DNA of 64,000 bases from positions 541,218 through 605,217 of the forward strand of contig NZ_KB905343.1 of the NCBI RefSeq assembly GCF_000378765.1, in the 5' to 3' direction. Shown here piece by piece: positions 42,874-52,564 of this stretch. The position numbers and the translations under genes were made by a program. The notes under the pieces are model-generated. The model saw only the letters and a program-made list of their open reading frames with translations, did not search any database and was not told the origin of the DNA. The stretch is from Psychroflexus tropicus DSM 15496. GTDB taxonomy: Bacteria > Bacteroidota > Bacteroidia > Flavobacteriales > Flavobacteriaceae. Numbering within the stretch: the stretch's first letter is position 1; every line of letters begins with the position of its first letter.

Positions 42874-43036
42874 TCAGATAATATTCTGGATTGCACCAGT
42901 ACTTATTAGTACACTTTTTGAATATTTATTTTTCATGTACAGGAAGAGCTATGTATCATTTTTTCAACAAGGAGAGGCTTTTAAATTCGGATTAGAGGGC
43001 ATTAAAAAAATTCAAAACATCGAAGATGAAAAGTGA
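42857..43036 (+). CDS. Small membrane ORF resembling the C-terminus of the adjacent glycosyltransferase
   Basis: A 59-codon ORF that fills the gap between the GT2 gene (17-nt overlap) and the sulfatase-fold gene (11-nt overlap). It starts MKVNYSQIIFWIAPVLIS and has one membrane helix. Residues after the helix, FMYRKSYVSFFQQGEAFKFGL, match FLYRHRYISFFEQVKAYQTGM of the upstream glycosyltransferase at many positions, and the lengths to the stop are similar. So it is either the remnant of a tandem GT2 duplicate that lost its catalytic part, or a short membrane protein kept for a purpose. The upstream catalytic part is absent. Confidence 0.55.
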   Translation: MKVNYSQIIFWIAPVLISTLFEYLFFMYRKSYVSFFQQGEAFKFGLEGIKKIQNIEDEK

Positions 43037-44615
43037 TCTTAAAGTCTTACTTATATGGTTTTTTCCGGTCATCACTTGTTTTGTCTTTGAACTTAGTTTT
43101 GCAGAGTTTAGAGGCTATTCAGTTAAGAATTTAATCGAAAATTCATTCATAATTGGTGTCGTAATACTTTCCCTGTCATTTATTAGGAATGAAGACATAA
43201 GGCGGTTATTGCTAAAACTATTTTACCTAGTCTTAGTGATTTCTTTTTGTATTGAAAGCATCTACTTTTACGTATTTGACACTTACTTTTCAACTTCTGC
43301 CATATTCATTTTTTTGGAAACCAACCTAGATGAAGTAATGGAGTTTTCCCAAAACTATTTCGACTTTAATATTGCCTTACTATTGCTCATCAATTTTATT
43401 TTTGGCATATGGTTCTTATTTAGAAAACCCTCTAGTTTAAATTTGAATTATTTAAAATATAGCCGATACTTGAAACTTATAGCTATTCTTACTTTTTCAG
43501 CTACACTTTATGGAACAGGTTATTATTTTTCGAATTTTCAATACCAGTTCATAAAAGGTGTTATAGAATACAGAAGTGAAATTGATAAATATGAATCCAG
43601 TGGCATAACCAATCCTGAAGGAGACTTTGAAGATGTAAAGTTTAAAGGTGATGAAACTCCCCATACCTTTATCCTTGTAATAGGGGAGTCGACCACCAGA
43701 CATCACATGGGAATATATGACTTTCACAGATCTACAACTCCTAAGTTGTCAAACCTAAAAAGTGATCTGCTAATTTATCAAGATGTTATCAGTCCTCACT
43801 CACACACCATAGAATCCCTTCAGGAGGCTTTAACCCTGAATAATTTCAAGAGCCAGACCGAATCTACGATCATCCAATTGTTCAATCAGGCTGGATTTAA
43901 GACTTATTGGTTTTCAAATCAAAATCCCATCGGTATTTATGATACATTACTCTCTAAAATAGCTAAAGCCTCAGATGAAGTGCAATTCACCAACATGGCT
44001 AATTATGGGTCAACAACACCTTTTGATGAAGTATTGCTGCCTCTTTTGGATGATGCTATTGCAGATCAAGAGCAAAATACTTTAGTGGTACTGCATCTAC
44101 TTGCTACCCACGGCCGATACCAATTGAGGTACCCAGAACAGTTTGAAGTTTTTACAGGGACGACTCAATCTCCTTTCAGAAGCGAATCCAATGATGTACA
44201 TATCAACACCTATCACAATTCTATTGTTTATGTTGACCATATTCTGAAGCAGGTGATTAGTAAAGTAGAAGCTAAAAAGAATAAAAGTTATGTTCTGTAT
44301 TTTTCAGATCATGGAGAAGAGGTGTTTTTAGATAAAGATTTTTTTGGTCATAACGACCTCGAACAACCAACGAGGTCTATGTTTGATATTCCATTTATCC
44401 TTTGGCGTTCAGATCATTTTAAAAACCAATATGCATTGGATTATGAGCCAAATCGACCTTACAGTATTCAAGATTTAATACATTCTGTTTCAGACTTATC
44501 TCAAATTAAGTTCAAAAGACAAGACTTGAGTAAAAGTATTTTTTCAGATCAATTTAAGCCTTTTAAGCGAATTATTTCTGGAGAAAAGAATTATGACACC
44601 TATTTTAAAAAATAG
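43026..44615 (+). CDS. Phosphoethanolamine transferase-like (EptA/CptA) sulfatase-fold protein
   Basis: A 529-residue inner-membrane protein with five N-terminal helices (about 9-170) and a periplasmic sulfatase-fold domain. FILVIGESTTRHHMGIYDFHRSTTPKL (in pieces) holds the Thr nucleophile, LLATHGRYQLRYP and YVLYFSDHGEEVF the metal ligands, and FGHNDLEQPTRSMFDIPFILW the closing motif. Relatives add phosphoethanolamine to lipid A or core sugars. It ends a plus-strand polysaccharide unit with the flippase and GT2 genes and faces a convergent GT2 gene 21 bp away. Confidence 0.87.
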   Translation: MKSDLKVLLIWFFPVITCFVFELSFAEFRGYSVKNLIENSFIIGVVILSLSFIRNEDIRRLLLKLFYLVLVISFCIESIYFYVFDTYFSTSAIFIFLETNLDEVMEFSQNYFDFNIALLLLINFIFGIWFLFRKPSSLNLNYLKYSRYLKLIAILTFSATLYGTGYYFSNFQYQFIKGVIEYRSEIDKYESSGITNPEGDFEDVKFKGDETPHTFILVIGESTTRHHMGIYDFHRSTTPKLSNLKSDLLIYQDVISPHSHTIESLQEALTLNNFKSQTESTIIQLFNQAGFKTYWFSNQNPIGIYDTLLSKIAKASDEVQFTNMANYGSTTPFDEVLLPLLDDAIADQEQNTLVVLHLLATHGRYQLRYPEQFEVFTGTTQSPFRSESNDVHINTYHNSIVYVDHILKQVISKVEAKKNKSYVLYFSDHGEEVFLDKDFFGHNDLEQPTRSMFDIPFILWRSDHFKNQYALDYEPNRPYSIQDLIHSVSDLSQIKFKRQDLSKSIFSDQFKPFKRIISGEKNYDTYFKK

Positions 44616-44636
44616 CAGTATTCACTTTTATTTTAC

Positions 44637-45569
44637 TCATCGATGTGCACTCTGGTAGATATCCTGCTTAATCAAAAAGGTCTGAACGCTCTTAAGGATA
44701 CGTAACATAGTACCAGGTAACTTAAGTAAAAACCTTTGTTTTGAATTTAAGTTTTTTAGATCGATGTCCTTACGAATCGACTTCCATTCTGGTATTCGAT
44801 TCATTTTGTAGAGTATTGTCAATGCAAATCGATTGCTATCTAAAAAAGTTTTTAAGGACGATATTTCTTTTTCCTCTCTTATATACTTTTTGAATATTTT
44901 AATGCGATCTGAAATTGATTTAGATTTGGCTAGATTGTTTTCAGATTGCGTAATATAGCGAGCAGTAACCTCAGGATTGAAAGCTATTATTGAAGATAAT
45001 CCCAATCTTATCATTAGATCCGTATCTTGTCCCGATTTAATTTGTTCATCAAAGCCTCCCACATCATTAAAAATTTTCTTTGTAAATCCAAGAGCTGAGG
45101 TCCAGCCGAGGGCATCGATTTGACTGGCTTCAAAATAATCTTGAATATATTGAGCTTTAAATGGCTCATTTAAGGAATAAGATGGCTGCTTAAGATGTGT
45201 GTTATTAAGCAATACTTCATAATTATTACAAATCACATTTGCTTCTGGAAACTTTAGAATAGTGTTATTTAGCTCTTCCAAATGATCAGGGTACCAATAG
45301 TCATCGGCATCTAGTAAGGCGATCCATTCGTACTGAGCTTTTTCTACTCCCAAATTTCTTGCAGCAGAGGCGCCTTTATTGTTTTGATGAATTAGCCGAA
45401 GTCTTGAATCTTTGATGTTTTCGATTATTTGTTCACTGCCATCTGTACTGCCATCGTTTACAACAATCACTTCAAAATTTTGATAGGATTGATTTAAAAC
45501 GCTTTCTAAACAGTCTTTAATAAAATTGACCTTGTTGTACAAGGGGATGATAACAGAGAAGAAGGTCAT
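44637..45569 (-). CDS. Glycosyltransferase family 2 protein
   Basis: A 310-residue GT-A glycosyltransferase. FFSVIIPLYNKVNFIKDCLESVLNQSYQNFEVIVVNDGSTDGS (in pieces) with the first Asp, GASAARNLGVEKAQYEWIALLDADDYW with the DxD motif near residue 90, and GGFDEQIKSGQDTDLMIRLGL with the catalytic-base region are all intact. The donor is unknown. It overlaps the upstream GT2 gene by 4 bp, so the two are coupled and likely act on the same surface glycan. Confidence 0.9.
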   Translation of the reverse strand: MTFFSVIIPLYNKVNFIKDCLESVLNQSYQNFEVIVVNDGSTDGSEQIIENIKDSRLRLIHQNNKGASAARNLGVEKAQYEWIALLDADDYWYPDHLEELNNTILKFPEANVICNNYEVLLNNTHLKQPSYSLNEPFKAQYIQDYFEASQIDALGWTSALGFTKKIFNDVGGFDEQIKSGQDTDLMIRLGLSSIIAFNPEVTARYITQSENNLAKSKSISDRIKIFKKYIREEKEISSLKTFLDSNRFALTILYKMNRIPEWKSIRKDIDLKNLNSKQRFLLKLPGTMLRILKSVQTFLIKQDIYQSAHR

Positions 45570-46456
45570 TTTTTTGAAGTGTATTTAGCGAAATAATAAA
45601 GCTTATATATATCAAACCAAAACATCCTAGGCTGTTTTGAAAGTAAATGATTTTTGATGATATTTTTAAAGGGAGCAAAAGAAGCTAAAAACAGTTGTAA
45701 ACTTATGTTCGATTTCATTTTATAATACAATCGTGTTAACGGAGTTGATTGATTTGAAACTTTATTCTTTTGTATCAGCTGCCTTAAGTTTTTTAATGCG
45801 AGTTCAGTTTTTTCTATGAAAACTTTAGAAGTTTCAAGCCCTTTATGAATCACTGGATTATCTATCTGGCAAACCATCAGTCGCTTTTTTTTAAGCTCTT
45901 CAGAGAAGATGAGATCTTCATAACCGTAAGAGGTTAATTCTGGATCAAAAATCGGAAAACTGAAAGCTGACTTCCTGAGTAGCAGATTCGAAACTAACAC
46001 ATGATATTGTAACTCTTTCTTTCTAATTTTTATAGATTTCGCCTCTTTTTGGTGACCGTAAATCCATCTCAAACGTTTTGATTCTTCTGGAAGATTATCA
46101 TCATAGGTCAATCCTCCATAAACCACATCACAGCCCTCGTCAATACTTTGCTTATAATTCCTAATAAAATCGGTTCTTAAAGGAATAACATCATTATCTA
46201 AACATAAAACGTAGTCAAATTTGGCTGCATCAATAAGTTTATTCAGATTATTTGATCGTCCTAAATTAGATGTGTTTTTCCAATAAGAGACGGTCTCAAA
46301 ATGTTTCAGTTTTTGTTCATTTACATTCTTTCCGCTAGGATCATCGTCTGAGATTAAAATCTCGTAATTAAGATCTAACTGTTGACATTGTTGATCTATT
46401 TCAGATACAATCTCAATAACCGAATCGTTATATGTTCTAATGAGCACCGATAGCAT
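45566..46456 (-). CDS. Glycosyltransferase family 2 protein
   Basis: A 296-residue GT-A enzyme from the ATG at 46456. LSVLIRTYNDSVIEIVSEI, ISDDDPSGKN, LGRSNNLNKLIDAAKFDYVLCLDNDVIPL (DND metal motif) and TSYGYEDLIFSEELKKKRL are typical. The frame extends nine codons upstream, but the ATG at 46456 lies one base after the peptidase stop (TAAGATG), a natural coupling. Sugar specificity unknown; a C-terminal hydrophobic segment may attach it to the membrane. Confidence 0.87.
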   Translation of the reverse strand: MLSVLIRTYNDSVIEIVSEIDQQCQQLDLNYEILISDDDPSGKNVNEQKLKHFETVSYWKNTSNLGRSNNLNKLIDAAKFDYVLCLDNDVIPLRTDFIRNYKQSIDEGCDVVYGGLTYDDNLPEESKRLRWIYGHQKEAKSIKIRKKELQYHVLVSNLLLRKSAFSFPIFDPELTSYGYEDLIFSEELKKKRLMVCQIDNPVIHKGLETSKVFIEKTELALKNLRQLIQKNKVSNQSTPLTRLYYKMKSNISLQLFLASFAPFKNIIKNHLLSKQPRMFWFDIYKLYYFAKYTSKK

Positions 46457-46457
46457 C

Positions 46458-48596
46458 TTATTCTTTTGGAACTGGAAAACCACGATCTCTCATGAGAGCA
46501 TCTATCTCGGCGTCTCTACCTCTAAACAACCTGTAAGCTTCTGCAGGGTCCATGGCATTTCTTGGAGCAAATAAAAAGTCTACTAATTTTTGAGATAGAG
46601 CTTCATCGTAAAAACCTCCTTCTGCTTGAGCAAAAGCTTCTGCAGCATCAGAAGTGAGTACATCGGCCCAAAGATACCCATAGTAACCAGTGGCATAGCC
46701 TTCGCCAGAGAACACATGTCCAAAATGAGGTGAGCGATGGCGCATGACCAACTCTTTTGGCATTCCTAGTTCATCTAAAGTTTCCTTTTCAAAAGTTTTT
46801 GGATCTATCTTTTCAGGGTTGGTGGTGTGGTACTTCATATCCATTATCGCAGAAGCTAAAAACTCAGTAGTAGCGAATCCCTGATTAAATTTGGATGCTT
46901 TTTTAATTTTGGTGATAAGTTTCTCAGGCATAGGTTTTCCCGTATCGTGATGTTTCAGAAATTTAGAAATCACCTCATCGGTATAAATCCAGCGCTCTAA
47001 AAGTTGAGATTGAAATTCTGTATAATCCCTAACTCCTCCGTTTAAAGTGGGATACTTCACGTCTGCACTTAAGAAATGTAAAGCGTGACCAAATTCGTGG
47101 AAGAAGGTTTCGGCATCATCCCAGGACACCAGAACCGGCTCCCCTTTAGCTGCTTTTACAAAATTAGAATTGTTGGAAGCTAAAACATTGGTTTCTCCAT
47201 CGAAGCTGGTGTAAGATCTATAAGTAGTCGCCCAGGCTCCAGAGCGCTTGCCTTTTCTGGCGTAAGGATCCAGATAGAATAAACCAATATGCTCGCCATT
47301 GGTTGTGCTGGTCACTTCGTAAACCTTAACGTCTTCATGAAATACAGGAACGCTGCCATCTGTTATCTCCTCAAAATTAAAATCAAATAATCGACCAGCT
47401 ACATAAAATATAGCCTCTGTCAGATTATCGAGCACGAGGTAATTCTTCACTTCTTCAGAATCCAGGTTGTATTTTTCCTGCCTTACTTTTTCAGCATAGT
47501 ACCTGTAATCCCAAGCTTGGATTTCAATTCCATTGTTCTCTCGATCTGCAATAGCTTGCATATCTTCAACTTCTTCCTCCACCCGAGCTACTGCAGAAGG
47601 CCATACTGCCATCAAAAGATTCATGGCGTTTTCTGGATTTTTGGCCATTCTGTCTTGTAATCTCCATTCGGCATAATTGTCATATCCTAACAGTTCTACC
47701 CGTTCATCTCTAAGTTTTAAAATCTCTTTTATGATTTGGTTATTATCGTATTTATCGCCATTATCTCCTCTGGAATAGTAGTTCTTCCATACTTTTTCTC
47801 TTAAGGCCCTTTCATCAGAATAGGTAAGAAAGGGATCCATAGAAGACCTTGTATTAACGATGGCATACTGGTCTGGTTTTCCCTGCCGTTCCGCTTCTTT
47901 TTGGGCCGATTTAATAAACGATTCAGGTAAACCACTCAATTGATCGGCGTTGAGAAAAGTGACATAATTTTCTTCATCATGAAGTACATTATTAGAAAAG
48001 TTGGTATACAGCTTGGCAAGTTCCTTATTGATTTCCGCATAGCGTTCTTTTCCAGCTTTGTCTAAATTAGCCCCGTTCATTTCAAATGACTTGTATACCA
48101 AATCTACAACTCTTTGCTGTTGCGGCTCCAAGGGGTTATTCTTACTCTGTTCATAAACAGATTTAATTCTATTGAATAACTTTTCGTTTTGACGAATTTT
48201 AGATTGATAGTCCGATAATTTAGGGGATAGCTTTTGCTGAATAGCTCTAAATTCCTCTGATGACTTGTTACTACTCCAAATGCCATAGTAAGTATACACT
48301 CTATCAACCAATTTTCCTGAGCGTTCCATAGCTACGATTGTATTTTCAAAATTAGCAGCATCCTTATTTTCCGCTATCTTTTCAATTTCTTCGAGGTGTT
48401 TAGCCATTGCATAGTCCATTGCCGGTTCTAAATCCTCTAGTTTCATGCTTTCAAACCCTGGTACGCCTTCATAAGGCCCATCCCATTCCTGAAGCAAAGT
48501 ATTTTCTGTCATTTGTTTGTCTTTAGTCTTGTCTTTTTTGGAACATCCTGTGCTTATGAGTAAGCTGAGGATTAATAGAGTAATAATTGATTTCAT
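46458..48596 (-). CDS. dcp: M3 family metallopeptidase (peptidyl-dipeptidase Dcp-like) lipoprotein
   Basis: A 712-residue zinc peptidase. From the ATG at 48596 it begins with a lipoprotein signal (LISTGCSKK, Cys18); a TTG at 48617 only lengthens the frame. The zinc site is HEFGH (FFHEFGHALHFL, H500/E501/H504) and GYLWADVLTSDAAEAF and PRNAMDPAEAYRLFRGRD belong to the M3/thimet family C-terminus. It removes dipeptides from peptide C-termini, here in the periplasm or outer membrane. The GT2 pair follows directly, probably by chance. Confidence 0.93.
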   Translation of the reverse strand: MKSIITLLILSLLISTGCSKKDKTKDKQMTENTLLQEWDGPYEGVPGFESMKLEDLEPAMDYAMAKHLEEIEKIAENKDAANFENTIVAMERSGKLVDRVYTYYGIWSSNKSSEEFRAIQQKLSPKLSDYQSKIRQNEKLFNRIKSVYEQSKNNPLEPQQQRVVDLVYKSFEMNGANLDKAGKERYAEINKELAKLYTNFSNNVLHDEENYVTFLNADQLSGLPESFIKSAQKEAERQGKPDQYAIVNTRSSMDPFLTYSDERALREKVWKNYYSRGDNGDKYDNNQIIKEILKLRDERVELLGYDNYAEWRLQDRMAKNPENAMNLLMAVWPSAVARVEEEVEDMQAIADRENNGIEIQAWDYRYYAEKVRQEKYNLDSEEVKNYLVLDNLTEAIFYVAGRLFDFNFEEITDGSVPVFHEDVKVYEVTSTTNGEHIGLFYLDPYARKGKRSGAWATTYRSYTSFDGETNVLASNNSNFVKAAKGEPVLVSWDDAETFFHEFGHALHFLSADVKYPTLNGGVRDYTEFQSQLLERWIYTDEVISKFLKHHDTGKPMPEKLITKIKKASKFNQGFATTEFLASAIMDMKYHTTNPEKIDPKTFEKETLDELGMPKELVMRHRSPHFGHVFSGEGYATGYYGYLWADVLTSDAAEAFAQAEGGFYDEALSQKLVDFLFAPRNAMDPAEAYRLFRGRDAEIDALMRDRGFPVPKE

Positions 48597-48644
48597 TCGA
48601 AAAGGTTTAGTAATCAATAAAATAAGTTGAATTAAAAATCTTAA

Positions 48645-49337
48645 TTATGGTGTTTGTTGTTGTTTTTGAACCACTTCAAATAGTCTTTGACCATCGCATT
48701 TTAAGGTTTTTGAGGGATACTTCAAGAGTAAAGCATAATCGTGAGTAGCCATCAAGATGGTATTTCCATTGGCATTGATTTCCTGTAAAACCTGCATCAC
48801 TTCTACAGAAGTTTGAGGGTCAAGATTACCAGTAGGTTCATCTGCAAGAATCAATTCAGGATCGTTAAGCAGAGCTCTGGCAATTGCAATTCTTTGCTGT
48901 TCTCCCCCAGAAAGTTGATAGGGAAACTTAAAACTCTTGGTTTTCATTCCTACTTTATCTAAGACTTCATCGATTTTTTGCTCCATCTTAGACTTGTCTT
49001 TCCAGCCTGTTGCCTTTAAAACAAAGATCAAGTTTTCTTTTACATTCCTGTCATTAAGTAATTTGAAGTCTTGAAATACAACCCCCAGCTTTCGTCTTAA
49101 AAAAGGAATATCTTTTTCTTTTAAATTTTTTAATTCTACTCCTACAATCTGTCCAAAGCCACTTTTAAGAGGTAAGTCGCCATAGAGGGTTTTCATAAAG
49201 CTACTTTTTCCTGTCCCTGTTTTACCTATGAGGTAAACAAATTCTCCCCTTTTAATTTCGATATTAACATCGGAAAGAATGAGGGTTTCTCTTTGGAAAA
49301 TACTGGCATTACTAAGTTCTAAAATGGTTTCAGACAT
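48645..49337 (-). CDS. ftsE: Cell division ATP-binding protein FtsE
   Basis: A 230-residue ABC ATPase. Walker A is [10 protein letters not shown], the Q-loop [10 protein letters not shown], signature [15 protein letters not shown] and Walker [29 protein letters not shown] is characteristic of FtsE, which with FtsX activates peptidoglycan hydrolases at the septum. No ftsX is adjacent, as is frequent in Bacteroidota where the two are separated. It could be cotranscribed with the M3 peptidase 48 bp downstream. Confidence 0.9.
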   Translation of the reverse strand: MSETILELSNASIFQRETLILSDVNIEIKRGEFVYLIGKTGTGKSSFMKTLYGDLPLKSGFGQIVGVELKNLKEKDIPFLRRKLGVVFQDFKLLNDRNVKENLIFVLKATGWKDKSKMEQKIDEVLDKVGMKTKSFKFPYQLSGGEQQRIAIARALLNDPELILADEPTGNLDPQTSVEVMQVLQEINANGNTILMATHDYALLLKYPSKTLKCDGQRLFEVVQKQQQTP

Positions 49338-49455
49338 GAGATAATTTACAAATTTTTAATGTCATAAATATAGGATTATTTACTTGAGCTTTAAAAATCA
49401 ATTTTTGAATACTTATAATTAAAAGAAAGCTTCGACGTTGTATATCTATATCTTT

Positions 49456-49463
49456 TATCTTTG
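49456..49463 (+). promoter_or_regulatory. Bacteroidota -7 promoter box (TATCTTTG) of the TPR gene
   Basis: TATCTTTG lies 24 bp before the TPR ATG. A TTG at 49438-49440 is 15 bp upstream, shorter than the usual spacer. Confidence 0.4.
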
Positions 49464-49487
49464 ATTTTTTCTTAAAAACGTATACCA

Positions 49488-52400
49488 ATGCCAAAAATTT
49501 TCTTCGTTACCTTTTTAATGATTTCTTTATGCATTAATGCTCAGCAGACTCAAAATTCAGTAGATGTTTTGGGTAAGTATCAGGAGGCACTACATCTTTA
49601 TGATCAAAATCAGTTTGAAGCCGCAAGTACAGCCCTAAGAAGAATTTACTCTGACATCGATAGTGATCAGCTAAAGTCCAACGTTGATTACTATATAGCA
49701 ACCTGTGCTATCAAACTCAATGAGCCGAATGCAGATGAAATGATGGAAGATTTTATAGCTGAAAATCCAACAAGCCTTAAAACAAATAAAGCCTATTTGG
49801 AAGTAGGTAATTATTATTTTAGTAAAAGAGATTTTTCTAAAGCCAATCAATGGTTTGCAAAAGTCAATACATCTTCTTTATCCAGAAATGAACTAAAAAC
49901 CTATCAGTTCAATTTTGGTTATACCAACTTTAGAACCAAAAATTATGAAAAAGCTCAACAACTTTTTGATAATGTAAGAAATGATAAAGAATACGGAGCA
50001 CAGGCCAAATATTATATTGGTTTTATCGCTTATGAAGAGAATGAATACACTTCCGCGTCAGAATTATTTGATGAGGCTAGGAGTGAAGGGGTGAAGGGAA
50101 ATAACATCTCATATTTTCAAAGTGACATGAACTTCAAATTAGGAAACTTTGAAAAAGCTATTGAACTAGGATTGGAGCAGCTTCCAAAATCCAACGCAAG
50201 AGAGCGATCTCAGCTCAACAAGATTATCGGCGAAAGCTATTTTAATCTAAAAGATTACAATAAGGCCATCGAATATTTAAAGGATTATCGTGGAGAAAGA
50301 GGAAAATGGAATAACACAGATTATTATCAACTTGGTTATGCTTACTACGAAACCGGAAATTATGAAGCAGCCATAGACGAATTTTCGAAAATTATCGATG
50401 GACAAGATTTTGTAGCTCAAAATGCTTACTACCACCTGGCTAAAGCCTATTTACGAACAGATAGAAAAACTCAGGCGCTTAATGCATTCAAGAATGTTAC
50501 TGAAATGGAATTTGATGAGGATTTAAAAAAGGATGCCTTTCTTAATTATGCTAAGTTGAGTTATGAAATAGGGAATGCCTATCAACCTGCTCCTGAAGTC
50601 CTTCAAACCTATCTGACCACTTACCCAAATTCTAAAGAAAGCAAGCAAATTGAAGATTTATTGATAGACTCTTACCTCACCTCAAAAAACTACGAAAAAG
50701 CCATATCCATGCTTGAGGGTAGTAGAGATTATGAAAACAAACTAGCGTTTCAGAAAGTTACCTATTATTATGGAATTGAGTTGTTTAAAGATAATCAGCT
50801 AAAAGAAGCTAAAGCCTACTTTAATCAATCTTTATCTGAACGACTGGACGCAGAATTTACCGCTAAAGCGACATATTGGAAAGCAGAGGTAGATTATGCT
50901 TTAGGAAACTACAGTGAAGCACTAGTTGGATATAAAGAGTTTAAAGGAATGTCTATTGCTAAACAGTTACCAGAGTACTATTCCATAAACTATAATATTG
51001 CTTACGCTTATTTTAAAACTAAAAATTACAGACTTTCCGTTTCATTTTTTGAAGATTTTATACGGGTCGAACGTCCTTCTCAAAGACTTCACGATGCCTA
51101 CGTAAGGTTAGGTGATGCCCAATTTGCGATGGGGCAGTACTGGCCTGCCATGGAAGCTTATAATAGTGCTATTGCTATGAAAAACTATAAGAGTGATTAT
51201 GCTTTTTTTCAAAAGGCTTATAGTTATGGTTTTGTAGATAGAAACAAACAGAAAATTGAAAATTTAAATCTATTTGTAGACACTTATCCAAATTCGATTT
51301 ATAAAGATGATGCCTTATTTGAATTAGGAAATACCTATGTTGCAGAGAACAAAGACCAACAGGCCATTGCAGCTTATCAAACTATTCTTTCTAATTATAA
51401 AAAGAGCCTGTTTTATCCCAAAGCCCTTTCTAAACAAGCGTTGATTTATTATAACCAGGGACAAAACAACGAAGCCTTATCTAAGTTTAAACGCTTGGTT
51501 AAAGAATTTCCAAACTCACAGGAGGCGCTTCAGGCTGTTCAAACAGTTCGATTAATTTATATTGATATGGGTGAAATTGATCAGTATGCGAGTTGGGTAA
51601 ACACTCTAGACTTTGTAGAAGTTGCAGATTCTGATATTGAAGAGGCTACTTATGAAGCAGCAGAGAACAAGTTTCTAGAGAATGATACCCAGAAAGCGAT
51701 AAGTGGATTTAAGGCTTATCTGGATAAATTTCCGAATGGAAGAAATAGCTTAAAGTCCAACTTTTATCTGGCAAAGCTGCTTTACAATGATGGTCAGCAA
51801 CAAGAAGCGCTTCCTTACTATGAAGCTGTTATCAATAGAAGATCCAATGAGTACACAGAAGAGTCTCTGAGGCGAGTTTCTCAATACCACTTATCCAACA
51901 AAAATTATTCTAAAGCCATCGAAAGCTTGTCTCGTCTAGAATCAGAATCCAGTTTTTCTCAAAATGTGCTTTTTGCACAATCCAATTTGATGAAGTCTTA
52001 TTTTGAACTAGAAAATTATGACAGAGCGCTCATTTATGCTGAATTAATTTTGAGTAAAAATATAGAAGACGAAGAGATTCTTAGTGATGCAAAGGTCTTT
52101 ATAGCACGATCATCCTTAAAAGTTGGAGATGAAAAGCGTGCAAAAACAGCGTACGAAGAAGTGTCACAAATGGCAACCGGAAGGCTTAAGGCTGAAGCCT
52201 TATACTATGAGGCGTATTTTAAACATCAATCTGGAAATTATCAAGCTTCTACAGAAGTTATACAGGACCTTACTAAGAATTATGCGAGATATAAAGAATT
52301 TGGAGTAAAAGGTCTGCTATTAATGGCTGAAAACTTCTTTGCTTTAGGAGATAACTATAATGCTACCTACATTTTAGAAAATATCATCAACAACTTTGAG

Positions 52401-52499
52401 GATTACCCAGAAACTATTTCAGAAGCAGAAAACTTACTTAAAACTGTAAAAGAAAAAGCATCAGAAACTAATTCTTCTGTGGAAGTCAATCGAAACTAA
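49488..52499 (+). CDS. Large periplasmic tetratricopeptide repeat protein
   Basis: A 1003-residue protein with a signal peptide (MPKIFFVTFLMISLCINAQQ) and some two dozen TPR-like helical pairs along its whole length, for example YYFSKRDFSKANQWFAKV, YQLGYAYYETGNYEAAIDEFSKI and ALFELGNTYVAENKDQQAIAAYQTIL in pieces. Related giant TPR proteins are conserved in Bacteroidota and are thought to scaffold envelope complexes; no catalytic motif is seen. It is monocistronic, with a perfect palindromic terminator after its stop that also serves rpoD. Confidence 0.88.
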   Translation: MPKIFFVTFLMISLCINAQQTQNSVDVLGKYQEALHLYDQNQFEAASTALRRIYSDIDSDQLKSNVDYYIATCAIKLNEPNADEMMEDFIAENPTSLKTNKAYLEVGNYYFSKRDFSKANQWFAKVNTSSLSRNELKTYQFNFGYTNFRTKNYEKAQQLFDNVRNDKEYGAQAKYYIGFIAYEENEYTSASELFDEARSEGVKGNNISYFQSDMNFKLGNFEKAIELGLEQLPKSNARERSQLNKIIGESYFNLKDYNKAIEYLKDYRGERGKWNNTDYYQLGYAYYETGNYEAAIDEFSKIIDGQDFVAQNAYYHLAKAYLRTDRKTQALNAFKNVTEMEFDEDLKKDAFLNYAKLSYEIGNAYQPAPEVLQTYLTTYPNSKESKQIEDLLIDSYLTSKNYEKAISMLEGSRDYENKLAFQKVTYYYGIELFKDNQLKEAKAYFNQSLSERLDAEFTAKATYWKAEVDYALGNYSEALVGYKEFKGMSIAKQLPEYYSINYNIAYAYFKTKNYRLSVSFFEDFIRVERPSQRLHDAYVRLGDAQFAMGQYWPAMEAYNSAIAMKNYKSDYAFFQKAYSYGFVDRNKQKIENLNLFVDTYPNSIYKDDALFELGNTYVAENKDQQAIAAYQTILSNYKKSLFYPKALSKQALIYYNQGQNNEALSKFKRLVKEFPNSQEALQAVQTVRLIYIDMGEIDQYASWVNTLDFVEVADSDIEEATYEAAENKFLENDTQKAISGFKAYLDKFPNGRNSLKSNFYLAKLLYNDGQQQEALPYYEAVINRRSNEYTEESLRRVSQYHLSNKNYSKAIESLSRLESESSFSQNVLFAQSNLMKSYFELENYDRALIYAELILSKNIEDEEILSDAKVFIARSSLKVGDEKRAKTAYEEVSQMATGRLKAEALYYEAYFKHQSGNYQASTEVIQDLTKNYARYKEFGVKGLLLMAENFFALGDNYNATYILENIINNFEDYPETISEAENLLKTVKEKASETNSSVEVNRN

Positions 52500-52500
52500 C

Positions 52501-52558
52501 ATTCCTAATTATAATAAAAAAGCCCTCAATTGAGGGCTTTTTTATTATAATTAGGAAT
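52501..52558. terminator. 58-bp perfect palindrome acting as bidirectional terminator
   Basis: Bases 52501-52529 and 52530-52558 are exact reverse complements with no loop. The GC core GCCCTC/GAGGGC is flanked by A6 and T6, so each strand carries a stem followed by TTTTTT. It separates the convergent TPR and rpoD genes, 1 and 6 bp from their stops. Confidence 0.92.
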
Positions 52559-52564
52559 ACAGAC

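Noticed and set aside
43497-43727. Minus-strand frame inside the phosphoethanolamine transferase-like gene
   Set aside because: The plus-strand protein is complete with catalytic motifs; the opposite frame is a shadow.
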